Below, piece by piece: positions 26,997 to 41,790 of a stretch of 64,000 nt of DNA. Source of the stretch: Rostratula benghalensis (lineage: Eukaryota > Chordata > Aves > Charadriiformes > Rostratulidae). The position numbers were made by a program, and so were the translations under genes. The stretch's first letter is position 1. Each line of letters starts with the position of its first letter. The notes below the pieces were generated by a model that saw only the letters and a list, made by a program, of their open reading frames with translations, was not told the origin of the DNA and searched no databases. Location: assembly GCA_013399305.1 (NCBI GenBank), contig VXAI01000021.1:6433151-6497150 (forward strand), written 5' to 3'.

Positions 26997-29117
26997 AGAT
27001 GACCTGTCAAAATAGGGACATCCCCATTTTACGCTCACTGAAAGACAAATTTCTCAAAACCACCACTAAGTTAAAGCTATAGATAAAACTCTGGTACAGC
27101 TGACTTTATGCCTGAATGAAAAGTCTCCACTGAGGGATTTAAGTTCCTGTGACCCCAAACAGATAAACTCTTACAATGGCCATTTTTATTAAGAAGTACT
27201 ATTGCCACAATAAAAACTAACCCTTACCATAGGCTGTTCTCAGCTGTAGTCTAGTAATAGACATTTTTTTAATTTTAATAAATAATTCTCTGTAGATTTG
27301 TAGCGTTATTGCATAGTCCACATACAGAACATTTTCTTAATATATTAGTGAGAAGAATTAGGTGGTGTGAAAGGCACTAGATGGTGATTCTCCAAGAGCA
27401 TTTTTGTTTATACAGTAGCTTTGAAAAAAACCTCCACTAAGACACACTTTAACACACTCTTGAAGCCCTGCCAGAACATAAATTAAATGACCTAATATGA
27501 ATTTTAACTCATAGAAAGCCTCACAATTCAGTTACTTGAGACAGGAAAAAGGCAAATTACCAGAACCAAACCAGATTACTACACTCCACCCGTAGTAACA
27601 GGAAACACCAGAGATGGAATAACGCTACAGGAAGTTTACTTACCAATGACCAGAGTCTAAGCAATGTGTTGCTTGCGCATTGCTGAATAACCTTGTCACC
27701 TGGAACTGGAGGACATTCTAACGAAGAAATGCATTCAACCAGTCTTCCAAAAAAAAGGTGCATACACACATGTGAAAGACCACAAAGCTAAGCAAGGCCT
27801 TAAATTTTCTCTATCCTTTCACACAAAACAAAAAACACACAAGGTCCAAATACCAAAATTTTCTCACCTATATTAAAAAATGGATCATCAGTGACATGCC
27901 TCGTCTTTCTTTGGGCTAGAAAGATTTTTAACAATAGAACCGGAAAAACCTAAGTATGGCCAGACACCCTGATGTAGTTGGGAATGTGCCCAAGAAAGTC
28001 TGGCTACAAAATCATTTAGGAGCAGAAGAGCTTCCAGTTGCTATAGGAAAGAAAACAGATTGATACCCCACTTTCAACCTCATAATTAGAATAACATGTC
28101 TATTGCTCGTGGTTTAGAAGTAAAATTTGCACATCAGAGTTTGAAGCCTGACATGAGTGAACTGCTGACTGGTGAATGCACCAATCCCCAAAAACTGTTT
28201 CCATATTAAAAGAGAAGTGACTCTGCATTGTGTTGCCTCTCAACCTAGTAACACACAGTGAGGTTGCCCTTTGTATCTAAGCTTTCACTCTAAGAGTCCA
28301 GATTATATGGATTTACATTGATGTAAAACACTTTTATAACCAAGACCCCAATCCTTTCACAACATGAGGGTGAAAATTAGTTTCTCAGCTCTCATGAAAC
28401 ACATCTTATGCCACTTCTTTGGGAGGGTTCAGGGAAGTACAAGTGCTGAACAGTACTATCACAGTAAATCTGAGCAATGTTGACCCCGCTCATCAAAGGA
28501 ATGCTTGCAAGAAGAACTCAGAATGATTCCAGATACTTGAGGTTACCTGAGGTAACAGTCGGTGCAGTGAGTCACACAAGATAAATAGGTCATCAGTCTT
28601 AGAAGGAAGACATACTGATTTACCATTGCAGTGAGCCAAGTATGTAATCACAGAACCAAACTTAAGGACTGGAATCACTATTATAGTAAGCAAACTTCTC
28701 TTCGCTACGGATTCAAGAATAACTCCAGTTACTTCACAACTTACACCAGTAGTGTTCAGCTTTTGCACAACAGCTAACTCCACAGACTGGTATCCTCTGA
28801 AGCTCTTTTAGTAACTCCTGAAGAAACTTGGAGTAAGAAGTAATTCTATCTGGTTTCAGTGGGCAGGGAGTCAAAGAAAAACAGCTTGTTCACTTCAGGA
28901 AAGCAGTGTGAAATAATCTGAGAGCCCAACTGCACTGAGGCAAAGGAACAAATGCCTTTGCTGAAATCAGCCTCATGCTTCAAAGGTTTGCTTTTGAACT
29001 TGGAAGGGTTACCCTAAGAAAAAAGATTAAAGGAAGTGTTCACTTCCTAAATATGTGGTATTCCCCATTTACCCTGTGAGCAGTGAAATGAGAATTTAGA
29101 GATTTTGGGGGACAGAG

Positions 29118-29659
29118 TGTACTGGGTCTAGTTGCAATACAGTTCATTTCCTTCATAGCAGTCCATATGTTGCTGTGTTCTAGATATGTGACTAAAATAC
29201 AGTGTTGATAATAAACTGATGTTTCAGTTGTTGCTCAGCAGTGCTTGCACAGCTTCAAAGCTTTCTTCATTTCTCAGTCTGTAGCCCCCTTCAAGTAGGC
29301 CAAGTGGGCAAGAGATTGGGAGGGGACACAGCTGGGACAGCTGACCCAAATTGACCAAGGAGATATTACAATACCATAAAATGTCATGCTTAGTAATAAA
29401 ACTGGGGGAGTTTTTCCAGTAGATGTTGCCTGGAGACAGACTGGGCTTTGGTCTGCTGGTAGGACATGGAGATCGATTACTTCTGCTTTTTACCCCCTTC
29501 TTCTCCTTCCTCTCACCTTCACTTACTAAACTGTCTTTATCTCTACCCACAAGTTTTTCCCACTTTTGCCCTTCTGATTCTCTCCTTTACCCTAGTGCAG
29601 GAGAGTGAGTGAATAACTGGGTGAGGGCTTAGCCATTGGCCAGTGGCTAACCCATCACA
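29118..29659 (+). mobile_element. Solo LTR of an avian endogenous retrovirus, with 5-bp target-site duplication
   Basis: This 542-bp segment begins TGTACTGGGT and ends CCATCACA, so it has TG...CA ends. It matches, as I remember it, an LTR type widespread in bird genomes: ATAGCAGTCCATATG, GACTAAAATACAGTGTTGAT, GGGAGGGGACACAGC, GACAGCTGACCCAAA, CTAAACTGTCTTTATCTC and TTTTGCCCTTCTGATTCTC occur in that order. It is flanked on both sides by CAGAG (29113-29117 and 29660-29664), a perfect 5-bp duplication, so both ends are intact. There is no internal retroviral sequence next to it; it is a solo LTR left by recombination between two LTRs. A TATA-like AATAAAA lies near 29393. Orientation is antisense to SBF2. 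I do not assign an exact Repbase subfamily. Confidence 0.88.
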
Positions 29660-31320
29660 CAGAGGATTCAGGAGGTTAATCTTTAACTGGCAATGACATC
29701 CAGGCTGCAGACAGGTGATAAACCACAAAACACGGCTCCACTTCCACACTGAGGTACATCCTCTACTTATTTTGGCAGGTTTAATCACTGCAGTACACCT
29801 TTCCCAAGAAGAAAATAATGGTTCCAAAAGAGACCACCTTCTGGAAAAGTTTTGAGGTACTATTTCATTGAAGATGAGGAACTTTCATCAGAAAAGTAAA
29901 GATGAACCTGCTTAGAGTAAAAGAGATTTACACTATTTTCCTCTCTGATACCATATTGTAACTGATACACACTGGCTGAATACCACAGAACTGTAACCAC
30001 AGAAAAGGAACACTGATATTGCAGAGGAAAATCTCACAGATAAGGAGGATGACTGCTACTGTCATAATTCAGGTTTCTTCATTTTATTTTCATTTCAAGG
30101 CATGAGGCCTTGAAAACAAAAAACTTCAAGCATGTATTATATTTGACTTCCTGGATTTCACTGAGTGACCTGATGCTGAACAGGTTGCCAAATTTAATAT
30201 GTGCTAAAAGGTATGACTTTAGGTGATGTCAGCTTGTGACAACTACAGACCCACAGATCCAGAGGAATGTTCAGCCCCTTTTCAAGAAAACAATCTTCCA
30301 GATGTAAACTTCTTGGTCATGTTTTGCTTTGATAAAGGATGATTGGTGGAGCAGCTGACATTTACATCTCTATGGTAACAGGGATACAACATACGTAGTG
30401 TTCAAGATGGAGTCAGATCTCAAGTTACAAAAGAAGAATTTGGGAAGCCGGAATATCTTGGATAAAGAACAAATATAGAAAAAAATTTCTGCCACTTTGA
30501 AAAGAAAACAACTCACAGCTACGGAACACTGTCTCCCAAAGGAATAGACAGGCCAGATGCATTCCAGCTAATGTGTCCATGTGTTTTCTCATTCTCCATG
30601 CATGGAGCATAAATGTTCCATCTACAGAGTCTGCACAAGGAAAATATTCCCTAGTCTCAAGTTTTCAAGTGTAAATGGTGTGTTCATATTCATGTGGGCT
30701 ACATTCAAATACAGAACCACAAATTCTGTAGTACTCTAAATGAAAAATGCATTATAGAAGTAGTATTGTCAAAGCGCACAGGAAGTCTTCCTTTTGTTCA
30801 TGATGTAATGCTATAGAAAAATTCTAACAACCATACCCAAAATAATTTTTACCCCTTCAGAATAAAGGACCAAAAAAGTACAAACAAGGTCAACTGTTCT
30901 GTACTGATGTTCTCTGTTGCCTCATATTCTCATTTTTGAGCACTACAAGAATTTCAACAGTGGAACAGAACCAGATGCATGAGAATCAAGTATTTTCATT
31001 CTGGCACATTCAGGCAAAATCTGCTTTACGTGACTAAACAGCAAATATTTAATTTGGGAGAGCTGCCTACCTACCAGTGACAAGCTGCAGTCAATCAAGA
31101 GGGAAAGCCTTATTTTAAAATTTTAAAAGGAAAAAAAAAAAAACAACCAAAACACCAGTATAGGAAAGAAATCAAAGCCAAAGCTCCACTCTTACCTCCT
31201 AAAAGAAACTAAGTGAAAGCTGTATCTGAAGTTCCAAAGGAAAATCATTGAACAGGAGTTCCAACTGTGGAAAGTCTATCCTAAATTTTTTCCAGAAGTA
31301 ACTATCACTTGTATATAAAG

Positions 31321-31348
31321 AATATATATATACACACACATATATATA
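31321..31348 (+). repeat. (TA)n(CA)n(TA)n microsatellite
   Basis: A compound dinucleotide tract, TA repeats on both sides of a short CA run. Confidence 0.9.
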
Positions 31349-34300
31349 CGGCTTAGACTAGAACATCTTTGTATTGAGCTCTAAGCTGTTGGTTCAAACA
31401 TGCTGAAAAAAAAAAATACAAGAGTGATATATATGATTAATGACTAGGAAAACCAAGGATTTGCTTCACTTTTACATATAATCCATATGTACATATTGCA
31501 AAAAATACATATTGAAAAGCAGTGGCACACAGATTTGCTACTATTAAAACTATGCTATCTACAAATAAAAAAAAAATGTACCCACGTTTACAAAGCTACC
31601 ATATTCCAATCCCAACTACTGCATATGACTCTAGCGTGCTTTCTATCATTACTCAATGTCATTTATTAGTGTTTAAATGTATATATCAATAATAATCATA
31701 ATTAATTGGATTCAGCATATACCACAATCATAACATTCAACAGAAATGTTAAGAAAGTAAGCACATTCAGAACCACCACCCAGCACCACAGATATTCAGG
31801 TTTATTCATCCGCTTTTATTCAGATGTCTATCACAAAACTGAAACTCCACTGTAAATCCTTAACTAGAAATGGCACTTCTGTTTTTAAAACACAAAAATC
31901 AAAATAAGAGCAAACCATTATGGCATTGTTTTCCGGATTCCAGACCTAGAAGGTTATCACTGAAGAGCCCTTGGGGGCTACAGGTACCACTATCTTTAAC
32001 ATGCAACCTCCAAATGAAAGCACTACGCTATTATCCAGCCCTGCCACTACATGCAAAAGGATATTGAAGTGCAAAAGCCCTACAAACTTTGAAATCCTGT
32101 GAGACTTGCATGTGTAATACAGTTTGAGTGTCAAATTGCCAAATTACTTCCAACTGTTCTTAAATGTACCCTTCCAGATCATCACAACTACAAAGAGGAA
32201 GAAAGAATTTTTCTGCATGCTGAAACTGACACATCAACAAGATACCCCATCAAACTATTCCAAAATATCCTTCCTTATGCATGTTGTCACCTTAATTCAA
32301 TACAGATTTTTTCAGCTTCAGGGTTATCCAAAACACATCAAATGCTCTGTCAAACAGTACAGCCTAGCTTGCTGAGTTCAAACAAAATCTTACCTAGCTT
32401 TACTTGTAAAACATCAAAACTCTTATCTTCTTGGATGAGTCCTGACCCAAATTATACTCAGAAAATAAGAGTCAATCCTTGTGCACTGGCCACCCAACTA
32501 ATTACTCAATGCCTATGGTAGAACACATAGCCTTTCCAAATCCTCTTGTGAAGTTCCTCATCAACTGCAGCACAGAGAAAAAGGAACTCGTCTCAGCTGT
32601 GGGAAGAACATGATCTTGTGATCCAGCTAAAGCCTGCTCAGTCAAACACTTGCCAGCAGCCACTGATAGTATCATAAATGCACCTACAATGTTCCCCAGA
32701 GGAGAGATAACAACTTACATGGTATTTTTATTTTCAGGACTGTCAGACCAATTTCCACCCAATTTTCCAAGACACACACCTGCTGAATTAGTGGAGCGCT
32801 GCAGCGTTTTGTAGCAGAACTTTAAAGCCAAAAGTACACCGGATAAATAAAACATATTTCATAATACACCTAGCTAGAGTAAATGCATAAAAACAGCAGA
32901 ATAGATACTCACCATCTCAGATGAATACATTCAGAAAGGTTTCACTATGCAACTAGATCATAGTAATGTGTTTACATAAGCAGATTTTTGTAATAGAAAT
33001 TTATGTCATTTAGGCTTAATTTGTCAAACTGATAGATGACACTTTCTGAAGTAAACATTACTTTTCCCACAGAGGCCAGCACTTCAAGTACTCTTTGTCC
33101 TGTACAATGTCATCCGAGTCCTAGTTGTTTTCATTGCATATTTATACAACACTGAATTAAATGTATTTTCAAACACTCTCTCTAAACTGTGTTTCTATTT
33201 GTTTTCCAAAACAGGAGCCCTTAAAGATATTGTTATACCATTTAATGGGATACATGCAAAACCCCACAACTTCTTCCAGGACATGCCTTCCTTAGCGCTC
33301 CCACCAACTATCATCAGAGCAGTTAACTCCTAGAGAAAGAATGATTAAAGTAGCTTTCACAGCACACTACTTATCTTTACACAGAATTTTCACTTTCAAA
33401 CCTTTCAATACCTTTCCTCATTTTAATGGTATGTGTGAAGATTTTATTAATGTGAGATAATGCCTTTTTTGTAAGGAAAGTAAACTGTTATTCTAGCTTG
33501 CATCTGGCCAAACATTGCCTAGATCACCCAAAGTAGACATTAAATGTTAAATTCTGTACTCAGTATCTATTTTTCTTGTACCACTAATAGTGCAATTCAA
33601 GGTGCTTTTCCTACCACCTGTGACCCAGAAATATCAAAAGTGTATTAGAAGTTCCTGAAAATGCAAGATTAGCCTACCACTTCAAATATAAGAATATATG
33701 CTCCCTACCACCACAGATAGCATGACAATTTCACATGTTTTTTATTCACATTCACATTAACCCAAGAAGTGTGTATGAGGTCTTTCTCCCCAGCCCATAA
33801 TTAACACTGATATCCTTCAGGAGGCAGGGGAACCTGTATTAAGCTATAAACATCTCGGTTTTATAGAAGAGCACCAGGGTGCATGGAACCCTCCGCTCTA
33901 TCAGTTACTGAAGCTGGAAGGGTCCATTTTGTCCTGGCTCCATCCTGAAAGGCATTCACTTTTCCAAGAACAGAAGCCAGAGAGCACAGCAGGAGAGGGC
34001 AGCAGAGGCTGCTGAAAGCCTTGACATTGCCTAGCAAGAGCAAATCCAAATATCACTTATTAAGAAACAGCTCTACATCTCGATGGCTAGAGATGATCAC
34101 CTCCTGTAAATCCTGTCAAGTGGAGAGAAACAAAAAAAGGGCACGCTGACGCAAAAGAGGCAGAGGTGCACATCTTGGTTGCATGTATTTTTAAGCTCAG
34201 GGGTCTTTTGTGGAAAAAAAATGCCTATACAGAAAAAAGCCTCATAAGCAGTGTCAAAACATGCAGTGAACTAAAACGTCTGCCTGTTAACATAATGCAA

Positions 34301-37300
34301 GCACACTTGGCTTTGATCACCCGTAAATTCTATATTGTATTGAAACTTTTCTGTTATTCTGTTTTGCTTTTCATATTTTTCTTCTTCTAAAAAGGAAAAA
34401 GGAAAAAAAGAGCAATCACAAAAAAATTGAGAACAAATTCAAGCACATACCAAAGCAAGTAAAGGTTTTGCAGTTCTCTTAAGATCAAATGTGTTATTAG
34501 CACTAAATACTCACTATTCCACATCCTCTAGCCAACTAGCCATAGCATCGTGAACCATATCAAATGAAGTAGGATAAATTAAAATTTCAACACATTATGA
34601 ACTTCCCAGTAGCGTACATTTACCCTATTTTCTTCTACCAAGAATCAGGTTCAGGATATGTTCAGCAACAGCCAGAGATGCTAAGCTAACTATGCATACC
34701 ATAAAAGAAAGCATATTTGGGGGATTTATTGACTGGATCAACATGAACCCTACTTTCTCAGAGATGTCAAGTGTTGTTAATGCTACCTAAGACACCATTG
34801 ATAATATTGTTATGACAAGGACACTACTGCAGCAGCTTGAAGAACAGAATAAAGTTCCTGAAGTTAACATAGAAATTATTGAAAATCTTAACACACCTGT
34901 AATTGATTGTATTGTGAAAAGTGATTGTATGATACAAAGACACGTAAGATTAAAAACTACCAATAATTTAACTCCTAAACTTGAATGAAACACCTCCACA
35001 GTGTAGACCACTTCAGGCATTAACAGTTCATCTCTTCTTTAACATGGCCTAGAAACTAGTACCTGCATTCTCGGCTAGTTTTACATGGTAAAATTTGGTT
35101 TTTAATAGAATTATGGACATCTACCCAGGTAATATCAGTCTAATCAGGACATTTTTATATCTAATCTTAGTTGTAAAAAACAGTTAGTGTGAGTTTGTAC
35201 AAGGTGCACTTTATAGCTAAAGCAGATTCTCATCTACAAAAATGATGGGCTCGGGAAATTATCACACTAAAACAACAGTGGGAAAAAAAGTGCAACAGCT
35301 ATCGAAGGTAGTAAAGTTCAACTCAAGCGTTCCTTCTCCAGAATGAGAAAAAATGAGGCAGGGAGGAGAGAAAAGCAGAGAACAGGATTAGTAACTTAAT
35401 GAAACCAAGTGAAATATATATAGGAATGCAGCATTTGTGATGTAAATTTGATAATAATACACTCCTCAATAAATTTCATTCAAACCTGCTTTGTGATTCA
35501 TTGTTAAACAAATAATTCTAGTGATTCATTTACTAAAGAATGAATGATCTAATATGGCTTAGAGACAGACAATATACAACCTAGAAGAACGTTGCCATAG
35601 GTTTAAAAGTAAACATTACCTTACGAAGCAAAACCTTTTTTTTTTTTCCTTTTCAGTTCAAAGAAAGATGAATGGATCTAATTCTAAATAAAAGTTTTAA
35701 ACAATTTTTTTTTTAAATCCTCACCTATATCACAAAACTGTTCGTTCCAGAAGTAATGTGATTACTCCACATTACCTTAATTACAGGATATTTATTTAGC
35801 ATATCTATTTTAGCAAGTTTGTGGATTCTGATGAACTACCTCAAAGATTTCTTTATTGGATCAACTTCTATTTGGGAGAGACATACACAGTACTGCAACA
35901 AACACATCCATCTTCGGCAGCCCCTTTGTAATTCTTCTGCATGATTAAAAGCATCAGAATACTTTACATCACACAGCATTTTAGAAAAAACAACCAAGAA
36001 AAACCCATAAAATTTGGACATATAAATAAATATACTCTGTACTTAAATGCATACCACCATGCATACCACCACTGAGTTTTATTATCTTCAATAGGAGTAA
36101 AAAAAAAAGCCTTTAAATGTAATTCCCGTCTGAAGAAATACAGAAATACCTATACATATCTCCACACATACCAATATATTTCAGGATAAGAGCTTAGGCA
36201 CTTGATCTAGACGGTTAACAAAGAATATTTCAGGGCTATTTATCCTATTTGGCTTGAATTGTAATAACATTTTATTTCTGGATGAATGGTAGATAGGCTT
36301 TCTCTCCCCTAGTAGTAGTAACTTCCAATCATTTAACTATGATCTGAGAACATCTAATGCTGTTCTCAATATGCCAAAGACAGAACACACTTAAAAACTG
36401 TCTTCAAAGGATACAAATTAATAACCATGAATAAAGGCAAAAACTGGTCCTCATACATTGAAAACAGTATTCAAATGCTGCCTGCCTTAGTCCTGCAGGG
36501 GAAAGAACACTGACCCGTGAACATTCATAGTAGAATGACTTCTAGCTTCAACTGTACCACTAACAAAGGCGTACTGTGACAGAACAGTAACATTACAAGT
36601 TGGGGAGATTTTTTGCTTTTTAGGGGCATGTGATTCTGGTTTGGGTTTTGTTTTGGTTTTTTTTTTCAAGAGCACATTTTACATCTAAGGCTAGTAGACA
36701 TGTACAAGCTAAAAAACTAGTAGGAAAGTGCTTCACATAAGATGTATAGAACAATTACAATGATGCAATCTGAGTTAACTACAACTGATACTCAAGTATG
36801 GTTTTGTTCTTCAGTCAAGTTTAAGTATTTAAACAGTGGAAGTAAATACTTTCTCCAAGTACAAAATAATTTACTTTAAGAAATAACTTTCACATTCTTT
36901 AGAATGTGCAATGCCTTTGGGATGAGGAGCGTACAGAGGAGGTACTACGTTCTGCTAGGGAAAAAGATTAGCAAGAATTCTACTCCCCATGAATGAAGAA
37001 TCTGTCACATGACACTAACATGTCTGAAAATACTCTGCTGGTTTTTTATAAATACTACTGAGATGCAAACTGCACATTATTACAGTACTATTAAAAAAAA
37101 ATCATTGTTAAGCAAGTCTGTAACATGACTGTTTCTTTGCTGCTTACTGAAGGCAATCTTTTCCATAATACTTACAAATTGTTGCAAATTGCATTTATTC
37201 TCTATCTGCAAATAATGTGGTTTAGTAGCAAGTCTTTTACATTATGTATGCTTGGCCAGGTGCCCCAGAACAGCTGCACAGGACCAGAGGGCAAGTGGAA

Positions 37301-40300
37301 GTTGGTTATAAGCCACCTTTCCACTTCTCTTACCCTTTGCCTGGTAGGAATAAGACAGTGTTATGGACAAAATGCCTAAGGGCTGTTCTTAAACATGACC
37401 TTCAAGTAATTGTTACACCAGCTGAAAATTGCCAAGACAGCATGACAACACAAGAGTTTCTTTCAGTGGCGATTCATCAGCTATAAAATTACTGTGCATC
37501 AACACAGTTCTAGCTCTCTGCATTCCTTAACCTCACAAATTTAGTACTAAAAACTCTGCTACCATTACACTACAACCAACCACATCATGATTAATGGCTG
37601 GTCCCAAACCTCTTCTGTTTAAGTTAATGAATGTAATGAAAACCAGAGTATTCATGTCAATTATTTCTGATGAAATGTAAAAGCTTCTAGCTTTATCATT
37701 TGAAACCGATAATAGTAATAACTAATAACTCTGAAGTTCTCTTCACTGGACCTGCAAGATATTATTTAATGGATTTATCCATTATGGAAATTATTTTTAC
37801 AACCTAAGGAAAAAGCCCTACACTTTCAGGTTTATCCCTTCCTCATTCTTCCAACCTCTCCTACATAACCAGTGGCTACTGAGGGGTGGTTGAAAGTTAA
37901 AAAAAAAATCCCTCCACAACACAGAATAACTACCCAAACTACATCTCTTCCACTGGAACATCTGATATAGAGGGCACAACTGGAGAAGAAAAAATAGTAA
38001 AACACTAACTATGGCCTATTAGTTTCATCAGGATGACAGTATTTTCACATGTTAACCCCAAAATACATACATATGCAACCAGAGCATATATGGTATATAG
38101 TTTAGAAAGAGATCTCTTAGTGTACCTTAGAATCTTTTGTATCTTTAAGAACGAAATTGTTGTAAGACCCAAAATTCAGGAAATGTGCCACAGGATACAT
38201 TGAAAATTTTTTCGCTAGCCCTTCTATGAAGGACATTTTAACACAAGCCTGGTCCACAAGATTAACAAGCATTCTAACTGATAAAAGTCGTAAGCAAACC
38301 CAAAACCTCTATCTTGCAAACAATCTATTTGTTAAAGTAAAAAGTGTTACTGTTCTATTATTAGCAAAAGTAGAAGTACTTTGAAAACTACTTATCCGAT
38401 TTTCTGGTCTAATATGCTAAATAATCAAAATACATATGCAGATGAGAATTGTACTCTAAATTAATAAACTGCAAGCTTTTTTGCTAATCTAACCAGTGTT
38501 TGGCATCAGTCAGAACCCTGACAACAACAGAAGAGCACAGCAGAAAAACATTGCCCAAGCCAAACAGCCTTTTCCTTTCTAACTTTTCTTACATACAGTA
38601 TTACAATCACACACTTAACAAATGCTTGGGATTAGAGAACTGAGAAGTTATGGATGACAAGACAACGTTGTGTGTACATAATCTCTGCTAACTTTAACTC
38701 CAAAAAGTCTCCATGGAGATTTAAGACAAAAAACAGAAACTCTCGGTCAGAAAGAAAAACATCTGAAGAGCATCAATACGAATAAAACAGACAAAGCTAC
38801 CAGTCAAGTGCCTATGAATCTTCCTACAGACCATGCCAGCTTCCTGAAGGTACATCTACCGTATATCAACTGTTATTAAGGTAACAGCACAGCTTCTACC
38901 CACCTTGCTTTACTAGGCACACACTCTACTTACATACCTCTATTTTTCACTTCTCTTTCTATCTCAGTTACCCTCAGTTACAGTCTCAGCTTTATGCAAG
39001 GAATCTTCCTCAATCCATCTTATTACTCATCTTTCACTTTCTTGCAGTCATGATGACAAGAGTAACTATTATTGCACTGCAACAGAGAAAGCAGAGTTAC
39101 AATTTCAGCCCCGTGTTTCAGTTCTCTATCCCTAATAGGTATGGCACTGAATAAAAGAATATTAATCTGGGTAAAAACCTTTCTAGATTAATCTCCCCAT
39201 TTATTTGTTACTTTCTTGTGTCAGGTGAAAGAATAAAAGAGGGGAAAAACATCCAACACTGACTCTTGAAGCTCTCTTTAAATCATGAAGGTAGTATGAA
39301 TAACTGGTAAGGTGGCCCTCTACAGACTTACCAAATCACACTGAGTCAATTATTATAACAAAACCACATTTAATATTTCAACATAGTTCTAAGGTGTAAC
39401 TTACAATGAAGTAATTTGTCTTTACACTGAAGTAGTTTTCCATAACCTGAATCCTGGCTGGAGTATATGTCCTACAAAGCCACAATACAATTACAACATA
39501 TATTAACTTGAAATTAACAGGAGGGGTAAAGATTTACATGCTGAGGTACAATGGGAACATATCCAAAACAAGCCTTAAAAGGCTCAGACAAACATTAAAA
39601 AAAAAAAAATCAAGATATTGTCTGTATTGCTTTGTATTGCTTTCTTCCTTCTCCCATCCTAGAAACAGGAAATAAGGACGTATTTTAAATTTTGTGCACA
39701 CTATACTGAAGCAAGCAAGGTACGTACTTTTATTATGCTTCATTTAGAGCACCAGAAGTTTGTAGAAGAGAAGTTGAAGAAGAGTCAGTGCTCCACACCT
39801 CACTGCCCTAGCACTGAACAATATTTCAGCTGTACAGAGGTTGACATATTTATCAACAAGTTCATCCTGACAGAAGTAAAAAAACCCTCTTGTGTGGCAG
39901 AGGCAGGTGTTACCTTTGCATCCTTATGCTTCCTATTTATTACCTCCCTCAAATGGCTGACCACATACACTATAAAACCTACTGCTATCCATTACTTAAA
40001 TTAGAGAATCCACCTGTGTACCTTAAGACTCTAAACTTCTATAGAAAACATATGAGGAAAACAAAAGAAGTTATTTTTGGAGGGTTTAACCCTCCAGAAG
40101 GAGGATTTTTAAGTTTAGATTTTTTTTGGTGGTGGTGATGGTTTTAGGGGTTTTGTTTGGTTGGAGGAGTTTTTTGTGGCGGTATATATTTGTTTGGCCT
40201 CCAGGTCTCCCTTGATTTTGTGTAACTTACCAGGACTGGCTTTTGGGGTTGGTTATTTTTCAAGCAGCAGCTGAAGCAAGTTACTTAATACTTTCTAACT

Positions 40301-40800
40301 TATAAAAATAAAAGTATTTTGGCATTATTGAGAAGAGCTGCAGGCAGAAAAGATACAGACTTTCTACTGGCTAACATTTGTAACTTGTTGCCATTCTCAT
40401 TTTAGAAAAACAATCCTATAGAAATAATTGATTATCAGTCAGTAAAGACTTCGATTCTTCCAACAGGAGATATTTCTCAAAAAAATCTCAGCAGATAATA
40501 CACTGAAAACTCAGCAGTTATGAAACAGTATCTCTGGCTTTATAGTACTTTGTGTCCAGTTATACAGTGAATGCAATTTTAAATTTTTATAGGCATTTAA
40601 AAAAGTGTTTGGCATCACCGTGACTTTCAGGTGTTGTATGCACAACTCACACACTAGGCCCCTGAGGACACATTAAGTAATCTTAATAGCTACCGGTTTT
40701 AATAGAAGTTTACAAATGGGAGCTCAGGATTTGCTCACATCATCCTATTACCCATAGCCCATATCTGTACCTGTCATCATTTATTTAGCCCCGTGGACTA

Positions 40801-40817
40801 TTTTTTTTTTTTTTTTT
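40801..40817 (+). repeat. T17 homopolymer
   Basis: A run of 17 thymines in intron 1; on the SBF2-sense strand it is an A run. Confidence 0.95.
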
Positions 40818-41763
40818 AAGTTTATTGTCAGTGGAAAAACAGAGGAGAAAAATAATCTCATGGAGATTAAGTACTCAAACTTCAGAACTTTCAAAGTTAA
40901 AAATCTACCTTCAAAATTAAAACAAATCCAAGGCTTTGCATTAACAGAAAAAAATGTAACTTTTCACCATTTATCTAGAAACAACAAATCTTATTACAGG
41001 TGAATAAAATGGCAAAAAACCTAAGTTTTTTGATGCAGGTACATGAATTCCTATATGAAACCAAAAAGAAAGTTAGCATCTTCCTGTGACACGGGGCCAG
41101 AGGCTAGGGGAAAGCAGAAATTCCATTCCTTATTTCACATGTATGTCTGACAAGAAATCTTCTTCCCTTACTAATCCTACCAGATCCCAACTCTATTGTG
41201 TCAACCAGAATAAATTTAAAAAGGCAATTTGGTAACTCCTTCCTTCATTACTCAAACCAGAACATAACCAAACAGAACAATTAGCAAAAAAACCCGTTTA
41301 ATTATGGCCTTCAGTTTTAACTGAAAGGGCTGAAGCCACTCCCTCTTATGCTCCTCACTAGGATAGAATATCAATTTGGTGTTGCAAGATCTAATAAGGC
41401 AGCCCTACAGACTGAAATAAAATATTGCACCTCGAATATGCCCATAATCATATGGTCTGTACTTTGGGAGCATAAATTACCAACTTCAGATCTTCTTACT
41501 TGGAGGATCAGATAGAGCAGAACCTACCACAGCAATTTGGAGTAGTCACAACTACCTTCCCTGCACCCCAATATTCTCATCTATAGCAACACACTTGCAA
41601 AGTAGACCTGGAATTTCTACACAATCTCTTTGGCACTGAGTATACGTTCTATGTACATCAGAGTTGCACATTTATAGGTAGAGTATAAACTGATGATAAT
41701 GCTAATCAAGATTTTCCAGGTCTTTCTGGAAAGCTTCTCTCTAGGGAGAGATATGGAGATTAT

Positions 41764-41790
41764 TTATTATTACCAGCATGGTAATAATAA
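41764..41790. repeat. Perfect 12-bp inverted repeat with 3-nt loop
   Basis: TTATTATTACCA (41764-41775) and its exact reverse complement (41779-41790) flank a GCA loop. Confidence 0.95.
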
